DNA of 64,000 nucleotides from Clavibacter sepedonicus (GTDB lineage Bacteria > Actinomycetota > Actinomycetes > Actinomycetales > Microbacteriaceae): assembly GCF_000069225.1 (NCBI RefSeq), contig NC_010407.1, positions 2,356,001-2,420,000 on the forward strand, given 5' to 3'. Under the pieces are notes generated by a model. The model was not told the origin of the DNA. It was given only the letters and a program-made list of their open reading frames with translations, and did no database searches. Made by a program: the position numbers and the translations under genes. Positions 1-11,623 of the stretch are shown piece by piece (the first letter of the stretch is position 1; every line of letters begins with the position of its first letter).

Positions 1-581
1 CAGTCCACGTAGGGCTGGTCGTACGTGTAGGTGAGGCTCCGGCCGTCGTCGCCGATCTCGGGGGTCTTGGTGACCAGGCCGAGGCGGGTGTTTGGCACGG
101 CGCCCGAGTTGAAGAAGACCTGGTCGTCGCCGACCGTCGCCGCGCCGGTGTCGTCCTTCTTGACGGCGTCGTCGCCCACGGTGTTGACATTCGTCGTGTT
201 CGCGGCCCAGTTCAGGAGCATGTCCGCAGCGTCGACGGGGGTGCCGTCGCTCCACTTGACTCCGTCGTTGATCGTGAACTTCACGACCAGCGGGTTGTCG
301 GACACCTTCTCGTAGGTGCCGAAGTCGGTGTTCTTGACAAGCGACGGGCCGTCGTCGTAGTAGTTGAAGGACTGGTTCGTCAGGTACACGATGTTCGTGT
401 TGGCGGACGCGTTTCCGGTCGCCGAACCGTTGTTGTACTCGAGGAACGGGTCGTTCCAGGCCACGGTGATCTCAGTGCCGGCGATGACCTCGGACTCCTG
501 GGCGGGCGCAGAGCAGCCGCTGAGTACGAGGGCACCGGAGACGATGACGGCACCAGCCGCTGCGAGGCGTCTGATTTTCAA
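1..581 (-). CDS. ABC transporter substrate-binding lipoprotein, family 5 (3' end outside window)
   Basis: Reading the minus strand from a TTG at 581 gives an uninterrupted frame to the window edge, about 193 residues. It begins MKIRRLAAAGA, followed by a hydrophobic stretch and the lipobox LSGC, so the mature protein should be a lipid-anchored extracytoplasmic lipoprotein. Downstream, YLTNQSFNYYDDGPSLV and DGVKWSDGTPVDAADMLLNW are typical of the N-terminal lobe of peptide/nickel-type (SBP_bac_5) binding proteins, which hand oligopeptides or similar solutes to an ABC permease. An AGGAGG lies four bases before the TTG, which fixes the start. The permease genes would lie outside the window. Family is secure; substrate is unknown. 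Confidence 0.85.
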   Translation of the reverse strand, partial: MKIRRLAAAGAVIVSGALVLSGCSAPAQESEVIAGTEITVAWNDPFLEYNNGSATGNASANTNIVYLTNQSFNYYDDGPSLVKNTDFGTYEKVSDNPLVVKFTINDGVKWSDGTPVDAADMLLNWAANTTNVNTVGDDAVKKDDTGAATVGDDQVFFNSGAVPNTRLGLVTKTPEIGDDGRSLTYTYDQPYVD

Positions 582-858
582 GGGTCCTCCTGTGCATGGG
601 AATGGCGCGGACCGACCGTGCGTGCGGTCGACCGCGCAGATAAGAATGACCCTAGGTACGGCTGGGAGTCTTTGCAAAAACTGGGCCCAAACGTTACACA
701 CCGGTAACGCGGACGCGTGGATCCGCGCGCGGCAGTCCGGATCCGTGCGTCTGGACGGTCGGGATCGCGCGTTCCCGCTGACCGCGGCGACGGATCGCGT
801 CGTCAGGGGCCTCACCAGCCACGTCCGGGCCGCGGGCGGCCGGCCGGCATCCCGCGCC

Positions 859-864
859 TAGGAT
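859..864 (+). promoter_or_regulatory. -10 element of a leaderless promoter
   Basis: TAGGAT lies six bases before the GTG start at 871, with no Shine-Dalgarno sequence between. This is the arrangement of leaderless actinobacterial transcripts, where transcription starts at or next to the first base of the start codon. No clear -35 is seen. Inferred from sequence only. Confidence 0.5.
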
Positions 865-870
865 CGGCCC

Positions 871-1686
871 GTGCCCGACGCTCCCGCCATCCCCCGCGCT
901 CCCCGCCCGCCACTGGAGCGTGCCACGCGGACGCGGCTGCGGTGGGAGATCGCCATCGTGCTCGGGCTGTCGCTCGGGGCGAGCGCCGTGTACTCGGTGC
1001 TGCGCATCGTCGACCTGTCCACGCGGCAGGAGGCCCTCGGCTCGCAGAGCGCGACCATCAACCGGAGCCTGAACGACCGGCAGGCGTTCGATCTCCTGTA
1101 CCAGCTGCTCGACATCGCGACGGCCCTGGTCCCCGTGGCCCTCGTGCTCTTCCTGCTGTGGCAGCCGGGGCGGAGCGCCTTCCGGCGCATCGGGTTCGAC
1201 CTCGCGAGTCCGGGGCGCGACGTCGCCGCCGGGTTCGGCCTCGCGGCCCTCATCGGCGTGCCCGGACTCGGCCTGTACTTCGCCGGCCGCGCGCTCGGGA
1301 TCACGGTGGACGTGGTGCCGACCGCGCTCGACTCGTACTGGTGGACCGTACCGGTGCTCGTGCTCGTGGCCCTCCGTGCCGCGCTGCAGGAGGAGGTGAT
1401 CGTGGTCGGCTACCTCTTCACGCGGCTGCGCGAGCTCGGCTGGGGTCACGGGCGGATCGGCATGTGGACCGTCATCCTCGCGGCGGCCGTGCTGCGCGGG
1501 AGCTACCACCTCTACCAGGGCTACGGGCCCTTCTTCGGGAACGTCGCGATGGGGGTCGTGTTCGGCTGGTGCTACGTGCGCTTCGGCCGCACGGCGCCGC
1601 TCGTGGTGGCGCACCTGATCCTCGACGTCGTGAGCTTCGTGGGATACCCGGTCGCGCTGGCGCTGCTGCCGGGGCTGTTCGGCTGA
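871..1686 (+). CDS. CPBP family intramembrane metalloprotease
   Basis: A 271-residue polytopic membrane protein with about seven hydrophobic segments. The C-terminal half carries the CPBP (Abi/CAAX protease) motifs: LQEEVIVVGYL with the paired glutamates, then RGSYHLYQG with the conserved His, then HLILDVVSF. These residues form the metal site of a membrane-embedded glutamic/metallo-protease; bacterial members process membrane peptides or act in bacteriocin self-immunity. The substrate cannot be told from context. The start is the GTG at 871, directly behind a leaderless-type -10. It is a single gene with no obvious operon partner. Confidence 0.85.
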   Translation: MPDAPAIPRAPRPPLERATRTRLRWEIAIVLGLSLGASAVYSVLRIVDLSTRQEALGSQSATINRSLNDRQAFDLLYQLLDIATALVPVALVLFLLWQPGRSAFRRIGFDLASPGRDVAAGFGLAALIGVPGLGLYFAGRALGITVDVVPTALDSYWWTVPVLVLVALRAALQEEVIVVGYLFTRLRELGWGHGRIGMWTVILAAAVLRGSYHLYQGYGPFFGNVAMGVVFGWCYVRFGRTAPLVVAHLILDVVSFVGYPVALALLPGLFG

Positions 1687-1752
1687 CAGGCGTTCGCGCG
1701 CCGTCGGGGGCGCGGGCCTGGCGCATCACCCGCACCTGTGCCTAACCTGGGA

Positions 1753-1776
1753 AAGCCGCACGACGATGTGCGGCTT
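1753..1776 (+). promoter_or_regulatory. Stem-loop in the leader of the DUF485-symporter operon
   Basis: AAGCCGCAC and GTGCGGCTT form a perfect 9-bp stem with a six-base loop. The stem sits between a candidate -10 (TAACCT, 1743-1748) and the ribosome binding site GAGGAG of the gene at 1794. It could stabilise the mRNA 5' end or control initiation, or it could terminate the upstream protease gene. No T-run follows, so a structured leader is slightly preferred. Confidence 0.4.
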
Positions 1777-1793
1777 CATCTCGAGGAGATCTC

Positions 1794-2201
1794 ATGGGCG
1801 ACGCCGCTCATCCGACCGGGGACCCCCGGCCGGCCATCGACTACCTGGAGGTCGAGGACTCGGCCCGGTTCCGCGAGCTGAAGCGTGCGCATCGCAGCTT
1901 CGTCTTCCCGCTCGCCGTGGCATTCCTCGTCTGGTACTTCGCGTTCGTGCTGCTGTCGGACTACGCGCACGACTTCATGTCCACGCCCGTCATCGGGAAC
2001 GTGAACCTCGGGATCCTGCTGGGGCTCGGGCAGTTCGTGACCACCTTCGCGATCACCACCTGGTACGTGAGCCGCGCGAACTCGCGGTTCGATCCCATCG
2101 CCGCGGAGATCCGCGCCGACCTCGAGGAGCGGGAGCGCGTCGCTCTCGAGGGGCCGCGCGGATCCACGACGCCGAAGCGCCGGAAGGGCGGCCGACGGTG
2201 A
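1794..2201 (+). CDS. DUF485 membrane protein (YjcH-like), symporter partner
   Basis: A 135-residue protein with two central hydrophobic segments (around FPLAVAFLVWYFAFVLL and LGILLGLGQFVTTFAITTWY) and charged ends. This is the size and topology of DUF485 (YjcH) proteins, which are nearly always encoded just upstream of acetate/solute symporters of the ActP type. Here the next gene is exactly that and overlaps by four bases (GTGA), so the two should be co-translated. GAGGAG precedes the ATG at 1794. The molecular role of DUF485 is unknown; an accessory role to the symporter is inferred from conserved pairing. Confidence 0.85.
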   Translation: MGDAAHPTGDPRPAIDYLEVEDSARFRELKRAHRSFVFPLAVAFLVWYFAFVLLSDYAHDFMSTPVIGNVNLGILLGLGQFVTTFAITTWYVSRANSRFDPIAAEIRADLEERERVALEGPRGSTTPKRRKGGRR

Positions 2202-3820
2202 TCGCGCCGGGCACAGCGGCCATGGCGACCACGCCCACGACCGACACGGGCGACCCTGTCCTCAACATCTCGATCTTCGGGGCGTTCGTGGTCGTCACGC
2301 TCGTGATCGTCTTCCGCGCGAGCCGGAACAATTCGACCGCCGCGGACTACTACGCGGCCGGCCGCTCGTTCACCGGCCCGCAGAACGGCACGGCCATCGC
2401 GGGCGACTACCTCTCTGCAGCGTCGTTCCTCGGGATCGTCGGAGCCATCGCCATCAACGGGTACGACGGGTTCCTCTACTCGATCGGGTTCCTGGTCGCG
2501 TGGCTCGTGGCCCTGCTGCTCGTGGCGGAGCTCATGCGCAACACGGGCAAGTTCACGATGGCCGACGTGCTGAGCTTCCGGCTGAAGCAGCGGCCGGTGC
2601 GGCTCGCGGCCGCGACCACCACGCTCGCGGTCTGCTTCTTCTACCTGCTCGCGCAGATGGCGGGGGCGGGCGGGCTCGTCTCGCTGCTGCTCGGGATCGA
2701 CGACCGGCTCGGGCAGTCGCTCGTGATCGCGGTCGTGGGCGCACTGATGATCGTCTACGTGCTCGTCGGCGGGATGAAGGGCACGACCTGGGTGCAGATC
2801 ATCAAGGCGTGCCTGCTCATCGCGGGTGCCGCCGTGATGACGGTGTGGGTGCTCGCGATCCACGGCTTCGACGTCTCGGACCTGCTCGGCGCCGCGGCGG
2901 CGGCGGCGGACAAGCCCGTCCTCGAGCCCGGCAACCAGTACGGGGCCACGGGGATCACGAAGCTCGACTTCCTGTCGCTCGCGCTCGCGCTGGTGCTCGG
3001 GACGGCAGGACTCCCCCACGTGCTCATGCGCTTCTACACGGTGCCGACCGCGAAGGAGGCGCGGCGGAGCGTCGTCTGGGCGATCTGGCTCATCGGGATC
3101 TTCTACCTCTTCACCCTGGTGCTCGGGTACGGGGCGGGCGCGCTGCTCGGGAGCGAGCGGATCCTCGCGGCACCCGGCGGCGTCAACTCCGCCGCTCCCC
3201 TGCTGGCGCTCGAGCTCGGCGGGCCGATCCTGCTCGGGATCATCGCGGCGGTGGCGTTCGCGACGATCCTGGCGGTGGTCGCCGGGCTCACCATCACGGC
3301 GGCGGCGTCGTTCGCGCACGACGTGTACGGGAGCGTCATCAAGAAGGGGCAGGTCTCGGCGAACGGCGAGGTGCGCGTCGCGCGGATCACCGTGGTCGTC
3401 ATCGGCCTCGTGTCGATCCTCGCGGGCATCGGCGCGAACGGGCAGAACGTCGCGTTCCTCGTGGCGCTGGCCTTCGCGGTGGCGGCGAGCGCGAACCTGC
3501 CCACCATCCTGTACTCCCTCTACTGGCGCCGGTTCTCCACGCGGGGCGCGGTGCTCAGCATGTACGGCGGGCTCGGGACGGCGCTCGTGCTGATCGCGTT
3601 CTCGCCGGTGGTGTCGGGCGCGGAGACGTCGATGATCCCGGGGGCGGACTTCTCGTGGTTCCCGCTGAGCAACCCCGGGATCGTGTCGATCCCCGTCGGG
3701 TTCCTGCTCGGCTGGATCGGGACGGTGACCTCCACGCGCAAGGAGGACCCGCTGGTCGCGGCCGAGATGGACGTGCGGTCGCTCACCGGGCACGGCGCGG
3801 AGAAGGCGACGGAGCACTAG
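2198..3820 (+). CDS. actP: Cation/acetate symporter, sodium:solute symporter family
   Basis: About 540 residues with roughly 13 transmembrane segments. The N-terminal part reads ADYYAAGRSFTGPQNGTAIA then GDYLSAASFLGIVGAIA, signatures of the ActP branch of the sodium:solute symporter family, which imports acetate and related short carboxylates. The central ATGITKLDFLSLALALVLGT and PHVLMRFYTVP also fit. I place the start at GTG 2198, overlapping the DUF485 stop as GTGA; an ATG at 2222 is an alternative. A strong hairpin follows at 3853. The exact substrate (acetate, propionate, pyruvate) cannot be read from sequence. Confidence 0.85.
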   Translation: MIAPGTAAMATTPTTDTGDPVLNISIFGAFVVVTLVIVFRASRNNSTAADYYAAGRSFTGPQNGTAIAGDYLSAASFLGIVGAIAINGYDGFLYSIGFLVAWLVALLLVAELMRNTGKFTMADVLSFRLKQRPVRLAAATTTLAVCFFYLLAQMAGAGGLVSLLLGIDDRLGQSLVIAVVGALMIVYVLVGGMKGTTWVQIIKACLLIAGAAVMTVWVLAIHGFDVSDLLGAAAAAADKPVLEPGNQYGATGITKLDFLSLALALVLGTAGLPHVLMRFYTVPTAKEARRSVVWAIWLIGIFYLFTLVLGYGAGALLGSERILAAPGGVNSAAPLLALELGGPILLGIIAAVAFATILAVVAGLTITAAASFAHDVYGSVIKKGQVSANGEVRVARITVVVIGLVSILAGIGANGQNVAFLVALAFAVAASANLPTILYSLYWRRFSTRGAVLSMYGGLGTALVLIAFSPVVSGAETSMIPGADFSWFPLSNPGIVSIPVGFLLGWIGTVTSTRKEDPLVAAEMDVRSLTGHGAEKATEH

Positions 3821-3852
3821 GAGCACGACCGGCCGCGGCCGGAGACACCGAT

Positions 3853-3886
3853 GAGGGCGGCGGGACCATTCGGTCCCGCCGCCCTC
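3853..3886. terminator. Bidirectional terminator hairpin
   Basis: GAGGGCGGCGGGACC pairs perfectly with GGTCCCGCCGCCCTC around an ATTC loop (15-bp stem). It lies between the convergent symporter gene and gcvP and can serve both. No strong T-tract is present, as is common in high-GC actinobacteria. Confidence 0.8.
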
Positions 3887-3920
3887 GTCGGTGCGTGCGT
3901 GGTGCGTCAGTCGCCGCCCA

Positions 3921-6892
<2,972 letters not shown>

Positions 6893-6896
<4 letters not shown>

Positions 6897-7264
6897 TCGC
6901 CCACCAGCGCGACGTACTCGTCGTGGCTGAGGAGCGTCGGCAGCGCCTCGAAGCGCACCTTCACGAGCCAGCCGGCGCCGAACGGGTCGCTGTTGACGAG
7001 GTCGGGCGAGGCCACGACGTCGTCGTTGACCTCGGTGACGGTGCCGTCGATGGGCGCGAACAGCTCGCCGACCGACTTGGTCGACTCGATCTCGCCGACG
7101 ACCGAGCCGCCCGCGAGCTCGTCGCCCACGGCGGGCAGCTCGACGAAGACGACGTCGCCGAGCTTGTCGGCGGCGTAGGAGGTGATGCCGACGGTCGCGA
7201 CGTCGCCGTCGATGAGCACCCACTCGTGCTCGGCGGTGTACTGGAGGCTGGTCTGGTCGGTCAT
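6893..7264 (-). CDS. gcvH: Glycine cleavage system H protein
   Basis: A 123-residue lipoyl carrier protein that shuttles the aminomethyl intermediate between GcvP, GcvT and lipoamide dehydrogenase. The lipoylation site is K63 in [13 protein letters not shown], the family motif. The N-terminal YTAEHEWV is also diagnostic. The ATG at 7264 overlaps the gcvT stop by four bases, and the stop overlaps the gcvP start, so translation of all three is coupled. Length is normal. Confidence 0.97.
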
Positions 7265-8460
7265 CGGATGGCCTTTCGCGAGTAGAAGGGGAGGGTCACG
7301 ACGGTGGCGGGCACGCGGGTGCCGCGGACGTCGACGGCGAGGCGCGTGCCGGGGGCGGCGAGCGAGGGATCCACGTACGCCATGGCGACGGGGTGGCCGA
7401 GCGTGGGCGACAGGGCGCCGCTCGTGACGATGCCGACGGGCGGGACGGCGCCCTCGGTGGCCTCCATCACGGCCTCGAGGGCCGCGGCGGAGTCGCCCGC
7501 GGCCTCCTCGGCGTAGACGGGGTAGTCGGCGCGGGGCGCGCGGCGGCCCTCGGTGACGAGGCCGACGAGCACGCGGGCGACGGGATCCGGGCCCTTCTCC
7601 ACGGCGGCGCGACCGCGGAAATCGCCCTCCTTGGCGAGCGCCACGACCTTGCCCAGGCCGGCCTGCCCGGGCAGCGTGTGGAGGCCCAGCTCGTGGCCGT
7701 ACAGCGGCATGCCGGCCTCGAGGCGGAGCGTGTCGCGGCAGGCGAGGCCGGTGGGCAGGAGGCCGAGCGGCGTGCCGGCGGCGACGAGCGCCTCCCACAG
7801 GGCGACGGCGTCCTCGGTCGCGACGTACAGCTCGTAGCCGTCCTCGCCCGTGTAGCCGGTGCGGGCGACGAGCACGTCCTGGCCCGCGAAGCGCGCGGCC
7901 GTGGCGCGGTAGTAGCGGAGCGCCTCGAGCGGCGACTCGGTCTCGAGGCCGGCGGTGGCCTCGAGGATCGCGCGGGACACCGGGCCCTGCACGGCGATGA
8001 GGGCGACGTCGTCGCTCGCGTCGTCCACCTCCACGTCGTCGAGGCCCTCGGCGGCCTCGGCGAGGACGGCGATCACAGGATCGTGGTTGCCCGCGTTGGC
8101 GACGACCAGGAAGGACTCCTCGCCGGTCCGGTAGACGATGAGGTCGTCGACGATGCCGCCCGACGGATCCAGCAGCAGCGTGTACTTCGCCTGCCACTCG
8201 GCGATGGCGGAGAGCTTGCCGGCGAGGACGGAGTCGAGGAACGCGGCGGCGCCCTCCCCCTCCACGGCGATCTCGGCCATGTGCGAGATGTCGAAGATGC
8301 CGGCGGCCTCGCGCACCGCGCGGTGCTCGGCGAGGTCGCTCGTGTACCGGACGGGCATGAGCCAGCCGGCGAAGTCGGTGAATGAGGCGCCGGCCGCCTC
8401 GTGCACGGCGTGCAGCGGGGAGCGCCGGACCTCGGGATCAGGGGCGGGTGCGTCGGTCAT
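7261..8460 (-). CDS. gcvT: Aminomethyltransferase, glycine cleavage T protein
   Basis: A 399-residue tetrahydrofolate-dependent T protein that releases ammonia from the H-protein intermediate and forms 5,10-methylene-THF. Near the N terminus [18 protein letters not shown] and the later DISHMAEI are family signatures; [13 protein letters not shown] is the conserved folate-site loop. Start ATG 8460 follows AGGAC at good spacing. The frame stays open further upstream, but that sequence is the 3' end of the riboswitch, so the longer start is rejected. First gene of the gcvTHP operon. Confidence 0.97.
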   Translation of the reverse strand: MTDAPAPDPEVRRSPLHAVHEAAGASFTDFAGWLMPVRYTSDLAEHRAVREAAGIFDISHMAEIAVEGEGAAAFLDSVLAGKLSAIAEWQAKYTLLLDPSGGIVDDLIVYRTGEESFLVVANAGNHDPVIAVLAEAAEGLDDVEVDDASDDVALIAVQGPVSRAILEATAGLETESPLEALRYYRATAARFAGQDVLVARTGYTGEDGYELYVATEDAVALWEALVAAGTPLGLLPTGLACRDTLRLEAGMPLYGHELGLHTLPGQAGLGKVVALAKEGDFRGRAAVEKGPDPVARVLVGLVTEGRRAPRADYPVYAEEAAGDSAAALEAVMEATEGAVPPVGIVTSGALSPTLGHPVAMAYVDPSLAAPGTRLAVDVRGTRVPATVVTLPFYSRKAIR

Positions 8461-8501
8461 GGAGTCCTCCGGTCTTCCCCGACGCGGACGCCGGATGCGG
8501 G

Positions 8502-8685
8502 ACTCCCCCTCTGTCATGGGCCTGAGAGCTTCGCGCCGTCCGAGGACGGTGCTTTCACCGTGGGCGAGCCGTGCGGGACGGCTGCTTTTCAGAGTGGCCA
8601 GTGCATCGCGGTACGTGGACCTGAGAGATTGGCGGGGAGGCTTGCTCCTTCGGTGCTCCCGGAGGAGCTCTCCCGCGATGCGTGC
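8502..8685 (-). promoter_or_regulatory. Tandem glycine riboswitch upstream of gcvT
   Basis: On the minus strand the leader of gcvT contains two glycine aptamers in series. The first, about 8685-8600, has GGGAGAG, then the core CACCGAAGGAGCAA, then ATCTCTCAGG. The second, about 8600-8502, has ACTCTGAAAAGCAG, GGTGAAAGCACC, GCTCTCAGG and GACAGAGGGGGA. These are the conserved core elements of the gcvT RNA class, which binds glycine and usually turns on cleavage-system expression. The gene order behind it matches the known regulon. Confidence 0.93.
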
Positions 8686-8771
8686 GCGGCCGTGTGTTCG
8701 GGGATCAGCATATCGAGCGGGACGTTTCGGGCGCGTGACGATTCCCGGTCGATCCCCTCCGCCGGACGCGA

Positions 8772-8806
8772 CGACGCCGCCGCATCCGGGGGATGCGGCG
8801 GCGTCG
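8772..8806 (-). terminator. Terminator hairpin after the SseB-family gene
   Basis: CGACGCCGCCGCATCC pairs perfectly with GGATGCGGCGGCGTCG around GGG (16-bp stem). It lies about 25 bases beyond the stop of the minus-strand gene at 8830 and just upstream of the glycine riboswitch, insulating the two units. Confidence 0.8.
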
Positions 8807-8829
8807 GGTGGTCGGGTCGGCCGGCGGGA

Positions 8830-9285
8830 TCAGATCGCGTCGGGCGAGGGCGCTACGGGGGCCTGCGGTGCGGCGTCCTCGTCCTGGTCGATGACGCGGC
8901 GCACGTCGTCGGCGAGCTGCGCGACGCCCTCGGGCATCATCTCGAAGCCGTCGGTGGTGCCGACGTTGATGACGAGGCCGGTGCCCTCGGGGATCGCCTG
9001 GACGAGCTCGGCGGCGGGGATCGTGGCGACGTGGTCGGCGACGCTCGTGACCTTCTCGTCGATGCGGTCCTCGTGCGTGAACGCGGCGAGCATGGGCACG
9101 CCGTCGCGGTCGAAGAGGACGGGCTGGAGCTGGTCGGTCTCGGGGGTGAGGGGCGTGGCGGTGGGCACCACGACCGTCGTGTTGATGAACTCGGTGAGGA
9201 CGGCGGTCATGTCGGACTCGCCCGCCTGGCCGCGCGCGATGGCCTGCTCGAGGGGGGTGGGCTCTCGGTCCTGTGAATCGGTCAT
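8830..9285 (-). CDS. SseB family protein
   Basis: A 151-residue acidic protein without a signal peptide or membrane segment. It has the SseB N-terminal domain pattern: LEQAIARGQAGESDMTAVL, then a strand-rich middle with PVLFDRDGVPMLAAFTHEDR and GLVINVGTTDGFEM. Proteins of this family occur widely in actinobacteria and their function is unknown; the name comes from an enhancer of serine sensitivity in E. coli. Start ATG 9285 is chosen because homology-like sequence begins there. It is divergent from the BlaI-type gene at 9413. Confidence 0.75.
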   Translation of the reverse strand: MTDSQDREPTPLEQAIARGQAGESDMTAVLTEFINTTVVVPTATPLTPETDQLQPVLFDRDGVPMLAAFTHEDRIDEKVTSVADHVATIPAAELVQAIPEGTGLVINVGTTDGFEMMPEGVAQLADDVRRVIDQDEDAAPQAPVAPSPDAI

Positions 9286-9412
9286 GCGTCCATCGTGCCC
9301 GATCGGGCGGGGCGGCTGCTGACCGCGGCGGCCGGACGGGGCCTCCCGGGGACCGCGGGCGGAGTTAGGATCGTCTCTTCCACCCGCCATCCGTCGAAGA
9401 GGGGAGACGCCC

Positions 9413-9784
9413 GTGTCGATCGGACGCCAGCGCCCCCGCGGCGAGCTCGAGGCCGCCATCATGGACGCCCTGTGGGACGCCGACGAGCCGCTCACGGCCA
9501 AGGACGTCGTCGCCCGCATCCCGGATCCGCGCCCCGCCCTGACGACCGTGCTCACGGTGCTCGAGCGGCTCGGCCAGAAGGGCCTCGTCACGCGCTCCGA
9601 CGAGGCGCGCGCGCTCACGTTCGCGCCCGCCCGGTCGCGCACGGATCACGCGGCGTCGCTCATGTCGGGCGCGCTCGCAGCCACGAAGGACCGCGAGGCC
9701 GCGCTGCTGCGCTTCGCAGGCACGCTCGACGGGGACGACCTCACGGCCCTGCGCCGCGCGCTCGGCGGGGACGACCGGGCGTAG
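9413..9784 (+). CDS. BlaI/MecI/CopY family transcriptional repressor
   Basis: A 123-residue winged-helix repressor. RGELEAAIMDALWDADEPLTAKDV is the family's first helix pair and PALTTVLTVLERLGQKGLVTR the recognition helix and wing; the C-terminal half forms the dimerisation helices. In this family the partner is normally an M56 (BlaR-like) membrane protease encoded just downstream, which cleaves the repressor on signal. Here an IS481-family element starts 14 bases after the stop and no M56 gene follows. The start is GTG 9413 behind GAGGGGAG. A candidate -10 (TAGGAT) is at 9366. Confidence 0.88.
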   Translation: MSIGRQRPRGELEAAIMDALWDADEPLTAKDVVARIPDPRPALTTVLTVLERLGQKGLVTRSDEARALTFAPARSRTDHAASLMSGALAATKDREAALLRFAGTLDGDDLTALRRALGGDDRA

Positions 9785-9798
9785 GCGGGTCCGCTAGC

Positions 9799-10866
9799 TG
9801 TACTGGGTCATGACGTTGGTGACACTCGGGCCGCGGGCGTGAGCCCGTGGCTTGAGTGGATTCGTTCAGTGTTGTAGTGCTCGATGAAGGGGTCAAGCGC
9901 GTCGGCCCGGTGTTGGTTGCTGGTGAAGGGTTGCCGGTAGGCCCACTCGGTCGCGAGGGTCCGGTTGAAGCGCTCGACCTTGCCGTTCTGCCAGGGGCAG
10001 TGCGGGCGGATGAACTTCTGCCGCGCGCCCAGGTCCTGGACGGCGTTCTTGAACACGGTCGAGTGCCGGTAGGCGAACGCGTTGTCCGTGATGACCCGCT
10101 CGATCCGGGTGATCCCATGCCCGGCGAAGTACGCCGCTGCGCGGGTCAGGAACCCGGCCGCGGTCGCGCCTTTCTCATCGGGATGGATCTCCGCGTAGGC
10201 GAGACGGGTGTGGTCATCGACCGCGGCATGGACGTAATCGAACCCGATCCCGCGGCCGCGGACCTGCTCGCTGCGCCCGTGGACCCGCCAGCCGCCTCCG
10301 TCCGGGATCCTCCCGAGCTTCTTCACGTCCACGTGGATCAGATCACCCGGATGCTCGTGCTCATACCGGTGCGCCGTTGACCGGGATGCCCGGATCACGG
10401 CCCCGGTGACGGGGTCCAACCATGCCAACGGCGGCGCCCCGTGCCGGCGCAGGATGCGGGAGATCGTACGGGATGGAACACCTGTCACCGGCGCCAGCCG
10501 CGCAGGACCCGCCCGCAACTGGGCCCGCGCTTCCAGCACGGCCCGTTCCCGCTCCGGGCTCGTTCGCCTCGGTACTGACCGGGGCCGCGATGACCGATCC
10601 GTCAGCCCTCGCAGCCCCTCGGCACGGAACCGGTTCACCCATCGATGCGCGCACTGCCGCGACACCCCCAGCTCCCGCGCGACGTGCGCGACCGGCCGAC
10701 GATCCTCCACCACCCGCCGCACGAGGAGAACCCTCCCGTGAACCGTCAGACGAGCATTACCGTGGGACATCGAGGCCTCCTGGCGATGGTTGAACTGAAC
10801 AGCTCCATCAAGCCAGGAGGCCTCTTCACACGCCCCGAAGTGTCACCAACGTCATGGCCGAGTACA
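9799..10866 (-). mobile_element. IS481-family insertion sequence, copy 1
   Basis: A 1068-bp element with terminal inverted repeats beginning TGTACT and followed by the shared ATGACGTTGGTGACACT. Its single transposase gene is on the minus strand. The flank at the transposase 3' end is GCTAGC, an NCTAGN-type target as known for IS481, but the other flank is CCGGGA, so no target duplication survives. A second, nearly identical copy lies at 50567-51634 in opposite orientation. The missing duplication suggests an adjacent deletion or recombination after insertion. Confidence 0.93.
9808..10770 (-). CDS. IS481-family transposase (copy 1)
   Basis: A 320-residue DDE transposase. The N terminus has a helix-turn-helix (RPVAHVARELGVSRQCAHRW). 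The catalytic core has D in DLIHVDVKKLG, D in ITDNAFAY and E in GKVERFNRTLA, in rve-domain order. It differs from copy 2 at one visible residue: FAGHGITR here against FAGRGITR there. The stop lies inside the terminal inverted repeat. The gene is intact and probably functional. Confidence 0.95.
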   Translation of the reverse strand: MSHGNARLTVHGRVLLVRRVVEDRRPVAHVARELGVSRQCAHRWVNRFRAEGLRGLTDRSSRPRSVPRRTSPERERAVLEARAQLRAGPARLAPVTGVPSRTISRILRRHGAPPLAWLDPVTGAVIRASRSTAHRYEHEHPGDLIHVDVKKLGRIPDGGGWRVHGRSEQVRGRGIGFDYVHAAVDDHTRLAYAEIHPDEKGATAAGFLTRAAAYFAGHGITRIERVITDNAFAYRHSTVFKNAVQDLGARQKFIRPHCPWQNGKVERFNRTLATEWAYRQPFTSNQHRADALDPFIEHYNTERIHSSHGLTPAARVSPTS

Positions 10867-10894
10867 CCGGGACGTGGTGGCGGAGCCGCGCGGG

Positions 10895-11623
10895 TCAGGG
10901 CAGCGGGATCACGCGGTCAGGGACCGTGCGGCCGCCGACCTCGGCGCGGCCGTCGTCGAGCAGCCGCGTGGCCAGCTCGCTGCCGCGGCCCTGCGTGATG
11001 CGCAGGTCGCGGCCCAGGCGGGCCGTGACCCGGAGGGCGGCGGATCCGGTCGCCTCGTCCTCGAGGACGCCGAGCGCGGGAGCGGACATTCGCGCGCGGA
11101 TCGTGCCCGCGGCCTCGTCGATCCACGCCCAGGCGTAGAGGTGGTCGACCCTCGCGTCCGCGGCGGTGGCATCCGCGACGGCGGCCTGCAGGTCGAGCGC
11201 GAGCAGGTCCGCGACGGACGGCAGCTCCTGCCATGCGAAGTCGGGGCCCCATGCCGGGTCGGCCGTCACGTCCACGACGCCCGCGGGCACCCGCAGGTGG
11301 TCCACGTCGATCCCGCGCGACGCCAGCCACCACGCGGTGCCGACGGTCGGGTGGCCGGCGAACGGCAGCTCGCGTGCGGGGGTGAGGATGCGGATCGCGG
11401 CCCCGAGCGGATCCGCGCCCGGCGCGTCCACCTCGTCGACGAACACCGTCTCGCTGAAGCCGAGCGCCTGCGCGATCGCCTGCTCCCGCCCGTCCGTGCG
11501 CGGGGAGGCGAGCACGATCCCGAGCTCGTTGCCGTGCGCGCCGTGCGCGTCCGCGAACACCCGCACCACGTGCACCTCGTCCGGCCGCACGCCGTCGAGC
11601 GCCGCCACCAGGCGGGGCGTCAC
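10895..11623 (-). CDS. PhzF family phenazine biosynthesis-like isomerase
   Basis: A 242-residue protein of the PhzF/diaminopimelate-epimerase fold. [18 protein letters not shown] and the C-terminal [11 protein letters not shown] are the family's two signature loops. An early Glu, as in GNELGIVL, occupies the general-acid position. Most genomic PhzF homologues have no assigned substrate, and no phenazine genes are nearby. The start is GTG 11623, overlapping the DUF1206 stop as GTGA. It is the last gene of a three-gene operon; IS copy 1 begins 28 bases past its stop. Confidence 0.85.
   Translation of the reverse strand: MTPRLVAALDGVRPDEVHVVRVFADAHGAHGNELGIVLASPRTDGREQAIAQALGFSETVFVDEVDAPGADPLGAAIRILTPARELPFAGHPTVGTAWWLASRGIDVDHLRVPAGVVDVTADPAWGPDFAWQELPSVADLLALDLQAAVADATAADARVDHLYAWAWIDEAAGTIRARMSAPALGVLEDEATGSAALRVTARLGRDLRITQGRGSELATRLLDDGRAEVGGRTVPDRVIPLP

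Noticed and set aside
8461..8517. In-frame upstream extension of gcvT
   Set aside because: The extension lies within the glycine riboswitch and its translation is highly Arg-rich; the ATG at 8460 has a good ribosome binding site.
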